Shown here one piece after another: positions 10,064 through 16,592 of a DNA stretch of 64,000 bases. The stretch is taken from assembly GCF_003601975.1 (NCBI RefSeq), contig NZ_QZWZ01000004.1:124001-188000 (forward strand). The letters are read 5' to 3'. The notes beneath the pieces are model-generated. The model ran no database searches. It was not told the DNA's origin and saw only the letters and a list, made by a program, of their open reading frames with translations. The position numbers were made by a program, and so were the translations under genes. Every line of letters begins with the position of its first letter. Position 1 is the stretch's first letter. The stretch comes from Mesorhizobium waimense. Its GTDB lineage: Bacteria; Pseudomonadota; Alphaproteobacteria; Rhizobiales; Rhizobiaceae.

Positions 10064-11089
10064 ATGAGCGAACGTCTCGAAGACATTGCCGCCGCGATCG
10101 TCGCCGACGGCAAGGGCCTCTTGGCCGCCGATGAAAGCTCCGGCACGATCAAGAAGCGTTTCGACGTCATCGGCGTCGAATCGACCGCCGACAGCCGCCG
10201 CGACTACCGCGAGATGATGTTCCGCGCCAGGGACGCGATGTCGAAGTACATTTCCGGCGTCATCCTCTACGACGAGACCATCCGCCAGAAGGCCGCCGAC
10301 GGCACGCCCCTGGTCGACATTATCAAGTCGGCTGGGGCCATCCCCGGCATCAAGGTCGACGCCGGCGCCAAGCCGCTGGCGGGCTTTCCCGGCGACACCA
10401 TCACCGAAGGTCTCGACGGCCTGCGCGAGCGGCTCGCCGACTACTACAAGATGGGCGCGCGCTTCGCCAAATGGCGCGCGGTGATCGACATCGACGTTGG
10501 CAAGGGCGTGCCTTCGGTCACCTCGATCGGCTCCAACGCCCATGCGCTGGCCCGCTATGCCGCCCTTTGCCAGGAGGCTGGCATCGTGCCGATCGTCGAG
10601 CCGGAGGTGCTGATGGACGGCGCCCACGACATCGATACGTGCTACGACACCAGCAAGGCGACGCTGACAAAACTCTACACCGAGCTCTATGCAGCCCGCG
10701 TCGTCCTCGAAGGCACCATCCTGAAGCCGAACATGGTTCTGGCCGGCAAGAAGTCGGGCAAGGTAAGCAGCCCCGAGGACGTCGCCGAACGGACCATAAA
10801 GCTGTTCCGCGAGACGGTGCCGTCGGCGGTGCCGGGCATCGCCTTCCTCTCCGGCGGACAATCGGACGAAGAGGCCACCGCCAACCTGAACGCCATCAAC
10901 GCCATCGGTCCGCACCCATGGAAGCTGACCTTCTCCTACGGCCGCGCCTTGCAGGCCGCGCCGCAGAAGGCCTGGAGCGGCAAGGCGGAAAATGTTGCCG
11001 CCGGCCAGGCCGCCTTCGCCCACCGCGCCCGCATGAACCATCTGGCGGCGCTCGGACAATGGCAGCCGGCGCTGGAAAAGGCCGCCTGA
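10064..11089 (+). CDS. Class I fructose-bisphosphate aldolase
   Basis: 341 residues. It belongs to the classical class I (Schiff-base) aldolase family: GLLAADESSGTIKKRF near the start, KWRAVIDID, and the active-site lysine at residue 221 in EGTILKPNMVL. The C-terminal FSYGRALQ motif is present. It cleaves fructose 1,6-bisphosphate without a metal ion. The start has a good AAGGAGAA ribosome site. It closes the carbon-metabolism block and is followed by a terminator. Rhizobia may carry a class II aldolase as well, which is not in this window. Confidence 0.94.
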   Translation: MSERLEDIAAAIVADGKGLLAADESSGTIKKRFDVIGVESTADSRRDYREMMFRARDAMSKYISGVILYDETIRQKAADGTPLVDIIKSAGAIPGIKVDAGAKPLAGFPGDTITEGLDGLRERLADYYKMGARFAKWRAVIDIDVGKGVPSVTSIGSNAHALARYAALCQEAGIVPIVEPEVLMDGAHDIDTCYDTSKATLTKLYTELYAARVVLEGTILKPNMVLAGKKSGKVSSPEDVAERTIKLFRETVPSAVPGIAFLSGGQSDEEATANLNAINAIGPHPWKLTFSYGRALQAAPQKAWSGKAENVAAGQAAFAHRARMNHLAALGQWQPALEKAA

Positions 11090-11114
11090 CCACACCTCTC
11101 CTGTCTTGATCCGG

Positions 11115-11142
11115 ACCCGGGCCGCGTGCCCGGGTTTTGTTT
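11115..11142 (+). terminator. Rho-independent terminator after the aldolase gene
   Basis: Perfect 8-bp stem ACCCGGGC / GCCCGGGT with a five-base loop, followed by TTTGTTT, 26 bases after the stop codon. Confidence 0.85.
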
Positions 11143-11258
11143 GCCCGGTGGTTGGGCCGGCCCTCCCGCATGCCTATGTCCCCCTTCGAAAAAAACTGGC
11201 GGTCATGTCGGTTTGCTCCGGTGCCGAACGTCCTTGGAGGGAAAACAGGGAGTGGTTC

Positions 11259-11996
11259 ATGCCAAACAACAAGATCGTTTCGCGGGAAGACTGGTTCGAA
11301 GCACACAAGGCGCATCTGGCGCGCGAAAAGGAACTGACGCGCTTTCGCGACCGCATCGCCGCCGAGCGGCGCGACTTGCCCTGGCTCAAGATCAGGAAGG
11401 ACTACGTCTTTGAAACCGAACAGGGCCCGAAGAAACTGGCCGACCTGTTCGCCGGCAAAAGCCAGCTGATCGTGTATCATTTCATGTTCGGGCCGGGCGC
11501 CGATTACCGCTGCGAAGGCTGCTCTTTCCTCGCCGACCATATCGACGGCGCCAACCTGCATCTCAAACACCACGACGTGTCGCTGGTCGTCGTGTCGCGG
11601 GCACCGCTGGCCGAGTTGCTGCCCTACAAGCAGCGCATGGGCTGGAAATTCGACTGGGTGTCGTCCTACGCCTCGGACTTCAATTTCGACATGCAGGTCT
11701 CCTTCAACGACAAGCAGATCACGGCGGGCGACACCACCTACAATTTCGAGACGCGTCCCCGGAAATCGAAGGATCTTCCCGGCGCCAGCGTGTTTTACCG
11801 CGATGAGGTCGGCGACATCTTCCTGACCTTCATGACACGCGCCCGCGGCGGCGACCCGCTGATCGGCGCCTACCACTATCTCGACATGACTCCCAAGGGC
11901 CGCAACGAGACTGGTCCCTACAACGGGCTGATGGACTGGGTTCGGCTGCATGACGAATACCAGGAGAGGCCGCGCGGGCACGATTGCTGCGGTTGA
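11259..11996 (+). CDS. DUF899 thioredoxin-like protein
   Basis: 245 residues. Matches DUF899 (thioredoxin-like): PWLKIRKDYVFETEQGPKKL, LIVYHFMFGP, then a CEGCSF cysteine pair where thioredoxins carry CxxC, and VSRAPLAELLPYKQRMGW. The C-terminal part (MTRARGGDPLIGAYHYLDM) is typical of the family. Function is not established; a redox role is inferred from the fold. Start at 11259 is chosen because AGGGAG lies just upstream; the frame is open further 5' without a ribosome site. The stop codon overlaps a 16-base tandem duplication. Confidence 0.85.
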   Translation: MPNNKIVSREDWFEAHKAHLAREKELTRFRDRIAAERRDLPWLKIRKDYVFETEQGPKKLADLFAGKSQLIVYHFMFGPGADYRCEGCSFLADHIDGANLHLKHHDVSLVVVSRAPLAELLPYKQRMGWKFDWVSSYASDFNFDMQVSFNDKQITAGDTTYNFETRPRKSKDLPGASVFYRDEVGDIFLTFMTRARGGDPLIGAYHYLDMTPKGRNETGPYNGLMDWVRLHDEYQERPRGHDCCG

Positions 11997-12027
11997 TCCG
12001 TCGTCGGCTGCATCCGTCGTCGGCTGC
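11996..12027 (+). repeat. 16-bp unit duplicated in tandem at the DUF899 stop codon
   Basis: ATCCGTCGTCGGCTGC occurs twice head to tail (11996-12011 and 12012-12027), starting on the last base of the stop codon. It looks like a recent slippage or small duplication in the intergenic spacer. Confidence 0.9.
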
Positions 12028-12088
12028 GGTTCACCTGCGGCGCTGCATGCGCTAAAGGCTGGTTGTCGTCCGCTCGAATGGTATCGCG

Positions 12089-12859
12089 ATGCGTTTTCCA
12101 GCCCTCCTCACCTGGCTCGCCTTCCCGATCTATATCTGGCAGGGGCTCGGCGTGCGCCGCCGCACTACGCGTATGCTGCCGGCGCAGGGGCCGGTCATGC
12201 ACGAGATATCAGGCAAGGCGCCGCCGATCTCGCTGCTGGTGCTGGGCGATTCTTCCGCCGCTTCGGTCGGTATCGGCAATTCCGAGGACGGGCTTGCTGC
12301 GCAACTGGCGGCGCTGATCTCGCAAGGCACTGGCCGCGTCGTGCGGTGGCGGGCAGCCGGCTTCAATTCGGCAACGTCAGGCCAGATCCGCGACCACGTT
12401 CTGCCCAATCTGTCGGCCGATCCGTGGACGCATATCGTGTTGGCCATCGGCACCAACGACACCAAGAACTTTCATTCGGTGCCGCGCTTCAAGAAGGAAT
12501 TCGGCGGCCTGCTCTATGCGCTGCGCGCCAAATGGCCGGAGGCGCGCGTGGTGTGGTCGCCGGTGCTGGAGTTCACGCGCGCGCCGGCCATGCCGCCTCT
12601 GCTCGGCAAGATCCTCGAAATCCGCGCCACCGAGATGAACCGCATGGGCGAGCGGCTTTGTCTCGAGCGCGGTGCAGTACCGGCGCCGCGGCTGCCGATC
12701 ACAAACCCCGAGGCCGGCTTTGCCTCCGACGGATTTCATGCCTCGGAGGCCGGCTATCGCGCGTGGGCCGAGCATCTGGTCGGCCTGGTGTTGGCGGATG
12801 GCAAGGCGAGGCGCTGTAGCGACTGCGGCCCTACCCCCAATGGCCGAGCAGCGCCGTGA
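12089..12859 (+). CDS. SGNH/GDSL-type hydrolase
   Basis: 256 residues. The SGNH blocks are visible in order: block I LLVLGDSSAAS (nucleophile Ser), an Asn/Gly in the AGFNSATSGQ area (block II), GTND (block III) and SDGFHAS with the catalytic Asp-His pair (block V). The N-terminus FPALLTWLAFPIYIWQG is hydrophobic and may be a signal anchor. It is probably an esterase or lipase acting on an envelope substrate; the substrate is unknown. The ribosome site at the ATG is weak. The 3' end overlaps a small gene on the other strand. Confidence 0.85.
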   Translation: MRFPALLTWLAFPIYIWQGLGVRRRTTRMLPAQGPVMHEISGKAPPISLLVLGDSSAASVGIGNSEDGLAAQLAALISQGTGRVVRWRAAGFNSATSGQIRDHVLPNLSADPWTHIVLAIGTNDTKNFHSVPRFKKEFGGLLYALRAKWPEARVVWSPVLEFTRAPAMPPLLGKILEIRATEMNRMGERLCLERGAVPAPRLPITNPEAGFASDGFHASEAGYRAWAEHLVGLVLADGKARRCSDCGPTPNGRAAP

Positions 12860-13010
12860 TCGAGATCGCCGCCATCGCCAGCACCGCCAGCTTCCAGAAA
12901 TCGCTGCGCCGCTTCAGCCCCGGCCAGCCGAGCGGCTTGATCAACTGGATTGCCATGATGCCAATGATGACGAGCGCGAGGAGTTTCGACATGCCGCTTT
13001 TGACCAGCAT
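12831..13010 (-). CDS. Small predicted membrane protein (59 residues), antisense-overlapping the SGNH hydrolase
   Basis: An open frame of 59 codons begins MLVKSGMSKLLALVIIGIMA and ends LLGHWG. It has two hydrophobic helices (about residues 9-22 and 40-55) separated by a basic loop (KPLGWPGLKRRSDFWK), a sensible two-TM hairpin. It ends inside the last 29 bases of the SGNH gene on the opposite strand. A second possible start is the ATG at 12992. Neither start has a strong ribosome site. I do not recognise a named family; the composition and topology argue that it is a real gene. Confidence 0.55.
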   Translation of the reverse strand: MLVKSGMSKLLALVIIGIMAIQLIKPLGWPGLKRRSDFWKLAVLAMAAISITALLGHWG

Positions 13011-13120
13011 CGCGCTCGGCTGTCAAAGCAGTTCTCCCGTCATCTCGGTCGGCTGAGCCATTACTGACAAAGGCCCGGTTCTGAGGCACCGCACGCTAAC
13101 CCAAAGCCTTCTTCAGCGGT

Positions 13121-13149
13121 CTGACATCCTCCTGACAGACTGCTGTCAG
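13121..13149 (+). promoter_or_regulatory. CTGACAG palindromic operator upstream of the DUF1127 gene
   Basis: A perfect inverted repeat CTGACAG-ACTG-CTGTCAG occupies 13132-13149. A further CTGACA half-site lies at 13121-13126, exactly 11 bases (one helical turn) upstream of the first arm. The same core occurs at 13434-13459 before the VOC gene, and GTGCGAT follows eight bases after the repeat in both places. Likely bound by the YafY-type regulator encoded at 14332-15051 (inference). Confidence 0.7.
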
Positions 13150-13194
13150 CAGGGGTGTGCGATGATGCTCTCATCAAAACAGAGGAGAGTCGTC

Positions 13195-13362
13195 ATGAAC
13201 GGTTTTACGATTTTGCGTAGCGTCCAGCACTATGTCGGCAAGATCCGCACGATGCGCAACGAGATCCGCACCCAGCGTTTCATGAACGGTTTGCCGGCGG
13301 ACATCCGCAAGGACATTGGCTGGCCGGACATGTATGCCAACGGCCGCCACATCGATAGCTGA
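13195..13362 (+). CDS. DUF1127 protein
   Basis: 55 residues, starting MNGFTILRSVQHYVGKIRTM. The C-terminal NGLPADIRKDIGWPDMY is the DUF1127 signature. Such small basic proteins are abundant in rhizobia; some affect RNA, phosphate or carbon metabolism, but no function can be fixed from sequence. The ATG at 13195 has an AGAGGAGAG ribosome site; an in-frame ATG at 13162 has none. It carries the same upstream operator as the next gene, so it is probably co-regulated with the VOC operon. Confidence 0.85.
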   Translation: MNGFTILRSVQHYVGKIRTMRNEIRTQRFMNGLPADIRKDIGWPDMYANGRHIDS

Positions 13363-13433
13363 GATATTTTTTAAGCGCCGCGCTTGGATGCGGAGGCTGC
13401 GGCGCTCAGATGTAAAGTGCGGGACTGCTGAAG

Positions 13434-13459
13434 GCTCCTGACAGTATGTTGTCAGGAGC
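13434..13459 (+). promoter_or_regulatory. CTGACA palindromic operator upstream of the VOC operon
   Basis: Perfect 10-bp arms, GCTCCTGACA (13434-13443) and TGTCAGGAGC (13450-13459), with a six-base spacer, 35 bases before the VOC start codon. It is the better-conserved copy of the site at 13132-13149. Being in front of an operon that ends in a regulator gene suggests autoregulation. Confidence 0.75.
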
Positions 13460-13494
13460 GGCGTGCGATAAAGCGGCAAGCTCAGGAGAAAGAC

Positions 13495-13860
13495 ATGGCC
13501 TTCATCCCCGCAACAGCCTCGGCCTGGTTCGAGATACCTGTCACTGACATGGACCGCGCCCGCGCCTTCTATGCGTCGGTGCTGCAGAACGATCTGGTGC
13601 TCGAGGAAAGCGGCCCGAATCCGATCGCCATGTTCAGCGCGCAGGAGCGGATGGCGTCGGGCCACGTCTATCCCGGAAAGCCGGCTGTGCCGGGAACCGG
13701 CCCGACCATCCATTTGTCGGTGGCCGCGCCGATCGAGGATGCGATGGAGCGGGTGACGCAGAATGGCGGCCAGGTCGTCTCGCCGGCGATCTCAATTCCG
13801 GCCGGCACATTCGCCTATTGCCTCGACCCCGACGGCAACAGTTTCGGCCTTTTCGTCTAG
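13495..13860 (+). CDS. VOC (glyoxalase/bleomycin-resistance fold) family protein
   Basis: 121 residues. One complete pair of beta-alpha-beta-beta-beta units: ASAWFEIPVTDMDRARAFYA at the start, TIHLSVAAPIEDAMERVTQNGG in the middle, and FAYCLDPDGNSFGLFV at the end, where the Glu-type metal ligand position is replaced within NSFGLF. Proteins of this kind include glyoxalases and resistance or binding proteins; the substrate is unknown. CAGGAGAAAG precedes the ATG. It is the first gene of a three-gene unit with a regulator. Confidence 0.88.
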   Translation: MAFIPATASAWFEIPVTDMDRARAFYASVLQNDLVLEESGPNPIAMFSAQERMASGHVYPGKPAVPGTGPTIHLSVAAPIEDAMERVTQNGGQVVSPAISIPAGTFAYCLDPDGNSFGLFV

Positions 13861-13868
13861 GCTCCCTC

Positions 13869-14279
13869 ATGGTGAAAACCTGGAACGAAAAGCTGAACAC
13901 ACCGGGCATCAACGGCATCAAGCCGTCGCCGCGCACGGTGGCCGACGTCATCGAAGGCCAGTCTATGCTGGTGCCGACGGCGCGCCAGGTTGATGATTTC
14001 ATCCGTTCGATTCCCGAAGGCGTTGAGATGGATATCCGTGCCTTGCGCACCGCTTTAGCCATCGAGCACGGTGCCGAAGTGACATGTCCCGTCACCATCG
14101 GCTATCATCTGCGCACCGTCGCGGAGGCCGCCAATGAGGATCTGGAGCGCGGCATGTCGCTAAGTGACGTCGCTCCCTTCTGGCGGGTGATCGACGCCAG
14201 GACGCCGACAACGAGGAAATTGTCCTTCGGCGCGGAGTTCGTCGCCGCGCAGCGCAAGCGCGAAGGGCTGAAACCATGA
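13869..14279 (+). CDS. Conserved hypothetical protein in the VOC-YafY operon
   Basis: 136 residues, starting eight bases after the VOC stop. I do not recognise a named family with confidence. The central region (VDDFIRSIPEGVEMDIRALR) looks like a helix-turn-helix, and the end (APFWRVIDARTP then KLSFGAEFVAAQRKREGL) resembles in layout the PCHRVI to EG tail of DNA alkyltransferase-like proteins, though no active-site cysteine motif is present there. A DNA-associated role is therefore a weak hypothesis only. Codon use matches its neighbours. Confidence 0.7.
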   Translation: MVKTWNEKLNTPGINGIKPSPRTVADVIEGQSMLVPTARQVDDFIRSIPEGVEMDIRALRTALAIEHGAEVTCPVTIGYHLRTVAEAANEDLERGMSLSDVAPFWRVIDARTPTTRKLSFGAEFVAAQRKREGLKP

Positions 14280-14331
14280 TGCATGTCGCTCGACCACGAC
14301 ATTCATAGAGACAACGCCGAGGGACCATAAG

Positions 14332-15051
14332 ATGCGCCGTGCCGACAGGCTCTTCCAAATCGTGCAGCATCTGCGCGGTGGCCGTCTGGTCACCGCCCAG
14401 AAGTTGGGCACGTGGCTCGAGGTTTCCGAGCGAACCATCTACCGCGACATCGCCGATCTGCAGTCGACCGGGGTGCCGATCGACGGCGAGGCGGGCGTTG
14501 GCTACATGATGAGGGAGGGTTTCGACCTTCCGCCGCTGATGTTCACGCGTGACGAGATCGTGGCGCTGGTCGCGGGCGCCCGCATGGTGCGCGCCTTTGG
14601 CGGCGCCGCCATGGCCAGGGCCGCCGACGAGGCGCTCGTCAAGATCGGCGCCGTCCTGCCCGACGCCGAGAAAGACCGCATCGCCCGCACCGAGATCCAC
14701 ACGCCGATGTGGGTGGTGAGCGATGCCGCACGCGAGGCGATCGACCTGATCGAACGTGCCGTCGAGAAGCGCCAGGTGCTGACCATCGATTACTCGGACG
14801 AGGCTGGACGCGGCACGGCACGCGACATCCGGCCGCTCGGCCTGTGGTTCTGGGGCAAGGTGTGGACGCTGGTCGCCTGGTGCGAGATGCGCGACGATTT
14901 CCGCGCCTTCCGCATCGACCGTATCGCCTCGGTCGTGATCGCCGGCCGCATCTTCAAGCCGGAGCGCGGCAAGCAGCTGGCCGATTTCTACCGGGCGGTG
15001 GAGCGCAGCGAAGACTACGGCATGACGCCGGATCGGGCGGCGCGAAGCTGA
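14332..15051 (+). CDS. YafY-type transcriptional regulator (HTH plus WYL domain)
   Basis: 239 residues. Residues 1-60 form a DeoR-like HTH_11 domain (RADRLFQIVQHLRGGR, then LEVSERTIYRDIADL). The C-terminal part is a WYL domain, seen in the stretch VLTIDYSDEAGRGTARDIRP followed by WTLVAWCEMRDDFRAFRIDR. Members often sit beside VOC or small-molecule enzyme genes and regulate them, with the WYL domain sensing a ligand. Here it closes the VOC operon and most likely binds the two CTGACA palindromes upstream. Direction of control (repression or activation) cannot be told. Confidence 0.88.
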   Translation: MRRADRLFQIVQHLRGGRLVTAQKLGTWLEVSERTIYRDIADLQSTGVPIDGEAGVGYMMREGFDLPPLMFTRDEIVALVAGARMVRAFGGAAMARAADEALVKIGAVLPDAEKDRIARTEIHTPMWVVSDAAREAIDLIERAVEKRQVLTIDYSDEAGRGTARDIRPLGLWFWGKVWTLVAWCEMRDDFRAFRIDRIASVVIAGRIFKPERGKQLADFYRAVERSEDYGMTPDRAARS

Positions 15052-15068
15052 GACCATAAGAAACAAAG

Positions 15069-15093
15069 AAGCCCGCTCGAAAGCGGGCTTTTT
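15069..15093 (+). terminator. Rho-independent terminator between the YafY regulator gene and trcR
   Basis: Perfect 9-bp stem AAGCCCGCT / AGCGGGCTT with a CGAA loop and T-run. The two genes converge on it. Confidence 0.88.
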
Positions 15094-15133
15094 GATGAAA
15101 GTTGCGGGCCGTTGCCCGATGGCGGACGTTGGC

Positions 15134-15832
15134 TTATTCGTCGTCCGCTTCCTCGTCCTTGTCTTTCGACTTCAAGGCCGAAAGCTTGGCGAAGACGGCG
15201 TTGGCGTCGAGCTCGGCATCCTCGTCCTTGGGCTTTTCCGGCGCCGGCACCAGCCGTTCGGTCAGCGCCGCCGGCAGCAGCGTATCGCCGACAGGCTGTG
15301 CCTGCTCGCGGCCGCGCGAGGCGCGATTGACTTCCATGTCGAGGTCGATCTGCGAGGCCAGACCCAGCGTCACCGGGTCCATCGGCTGCAGATTGGCCGA
15401 ATTCCAATGCTTGCGCTCGCGGATCTGGTCGATCGTCGACTTGGTGGTGCCGACCAGGCGTGAGATCTGCGCGTCCTTGAGTTCGGGATGGTTGCGCACC
15501 AGCCACAAGATGGCGTTCGGCCGGTCCTGGCGCTTCGACAGCGGCGTGTAGCGCGGACCCTTGCGCTTGGATTCCGGCACCCGCACCTTGGGGTCGGAGA
15601 GCTTCAGACGATGGTTCGCATCCTTCTCGGCACGCGCGATCTCGTCGCGGGTCAGCTGGCCGGTCATGATCGGGTCCATGCCCTTAATGCCTTGCGCCGA
15701 TTCGCCGTCGGCGATCGCCTTGACCTCGAGCGGATGCAGCCCGCAGAACTGCGCGATCTGCTCGAAGGAGAGCGCGGTGTTGTCAACCAGCCAGACGGCG
15801 GTCGCCTTGGGCATCAGCAGCGTATTGGCCAT
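15134..15832 (-). CDS. trcR: Cell cycle transcriptional regulator TrcR (DUF1013)
   Basis: 232 residues. DUF1013 protein conserved across alphaproteobacteria: LLMPKATAVWLVDNTALSFE at the N-terminus with an HTH-like segment, the central RPNAILWLVRNHPELKDAQI and LVGTTKSTIDQIRERKHWNS, and an acidic disordered tail. In Rickettsia and Caulobacter relatives, TrcR interacts with RNA polymerase at cell-cycle promoters. The start at 15832 is preceded by AGAAGGA. The reading frame continues 20 codons further 5' without a ribosome site. Confidence 0.88.
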   Translation of the reverse strand: MANTLLMPKATAVWLVDNTALSFEQIAQFCGLHPLEVKAIADGESAQGIKGMDPIMTGQLTRDEIARAEKDANHRLKLSDPKVRVPESKRKGPRYTPLSKRQDRPNAILWLVRNHPELKDAQISRLVGTTKSTIDQIRERKHWNSANLQPMDPVTLGLASQIDLDMEVNRASRGREQAQPVGDTLLPAALTERLVPAPEKPKDEDAELDANAVFAKLSALKSKDKDEEADDE

Positions 15833-16031
15833 TTCAAAAATCCTTCTCGTTCGCCCGCGTTCCCGCGCGGGCGGTGGTTTTAGGGCCACCAAAATGGGAA
15901 ATTCGCGGCCTGTATAACCGCTCCGCTGCCATTTCGCAATGTTTTTGGGAGAGTCGCGGCGATTGCAGCGACAGAGTATCGGAACGGCCGGATCAGCGAT
16001 CGGCGGCCGATGCCCCGCAAGGGGGCGGGGT

Positions 16032-16066
16032 CACAAAGACAAAACCCGCCGGACAGGGTCCAGCGG
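16032..16066 (-). terminator. Rho-independent terminator of the minus-strand DUF1127 gene
   Basis: Read on the minus strand, a 10-bp stem (16057-16066 with 16044-16053, one mismatch) with a three-base loop is followed by TTTTGTCTTT. It is about 90 bases after the stop of the 46-residue gene. Apart from this element, the 15833-16153 gap should hold the trcR promoter, but no clear site is seen. Confidence 0.8.
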
Positions 16067-16153
16067 GCTCGGAACCGGCGACGCAAAACTGTCAGCGGCG
16101 GCTCTGGCTTCTCTCGGCGGGGGTCCGGCCTTTCGCGCCGGACCTGCCGGAAA

Positions 16154-16294
16154 TCAAATCGCCTGGCGGGCGATTCTCTCGATGTCACCACGGTTGATGC
16201 CGAGGTCGTGCAGCTGACGGGCGTTGAGCTTGTTCAGCTCGCGCACGGTCTCGTTGTACATGCGCCAGTTACGGAAAGCGCGGATCGGGTTCAT
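16154..16294 (-). CDS. DUF1127 protein (46 residues)
   Basis: Short gene encoding MNPIRAFRNWRMYNETVREL followed by NKLNARQLHDLGINRGDIER and IARQAI. The LNxRQLHDLGInRGDIE pattern is the DUF1127 core, of the short class that is nearly all domain. In alphaproteobacteria, short DUF1127 proteins have been linked to RNA turnover and to phosphate and carbon metabolism. GGAGGAC lies five bases before the ATG, an excellent ribosome site, and a terminator follows. It is monocistronic with about 290 bases of upstream sequence holding a strong palindrome. Confidence 0.88.
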   Translation of the reverse strand: MNPIRAFRNWRMYNETVRELNKLNARQLHDLGINRGDIERIARQAI

Positions 16295-16383
16295 GGTAGT
16301 CCTCCATTTGTTGGATCAATCGTTTCGATGCCGCTTAGATAGGCATCGTTGCCCAAGAAATGAACGGACGCTTTTGCATGGCC

Positions 16384-16403
16384 GCAATGCAATTGTGCAT
16401 TGC
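16384..16403 (-). promoter_or_regulatory. Palindrome upstream of the DUF1127 gene
   Basis: Perfect 8-bp arms GCAATGCA / TGCATTGC with an ATTG spacer, 90 bases upstream of the minus-strand DUF1127 start. It has the form of a dimeric regulator site. The binding protein is unknown. Confidence 0.5.
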
Positions 16404-16449
16404 AGCATTAGGCCTTTGTTCAGGATGCAGCAGGCGACGCGCAAACCCG

Positions 16450-16592
16450 GGATGTGTCGAGATTCAGGTCAGGCCGAGCCGAGAATGGTGGCTTGCGAGA
16501 ACCGGAGCGGAGCGTACTTAAAGCAGGTGAGCACCGGAAGCGCGGCAAGCCGCCATTCGCAGGCCGGCATCACCTGAATATCGAAGCATCCT
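16450..16592. repeat. Composite palindromic intergenic repeat (copy 1, complete)
   Basis: Nested inverted repeats. The outer arms carry ATTCAGGTCAGGC at the left and TCACCTGAAT at the right. An inner pair (GAATGGTGGCTTGC / GCAAGCCGCCATTC) encloses GAGAACCGGAGCGGAGCG (16497-16514), 14 variable bases, and GAGCACCGGAAGCG (16529-16542). The outer part recurs at 24957-25035 and the inner part at 33066-33140. It abuts the stop codon of the quinone oxidoreductase gene. Confidence 0.8.
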
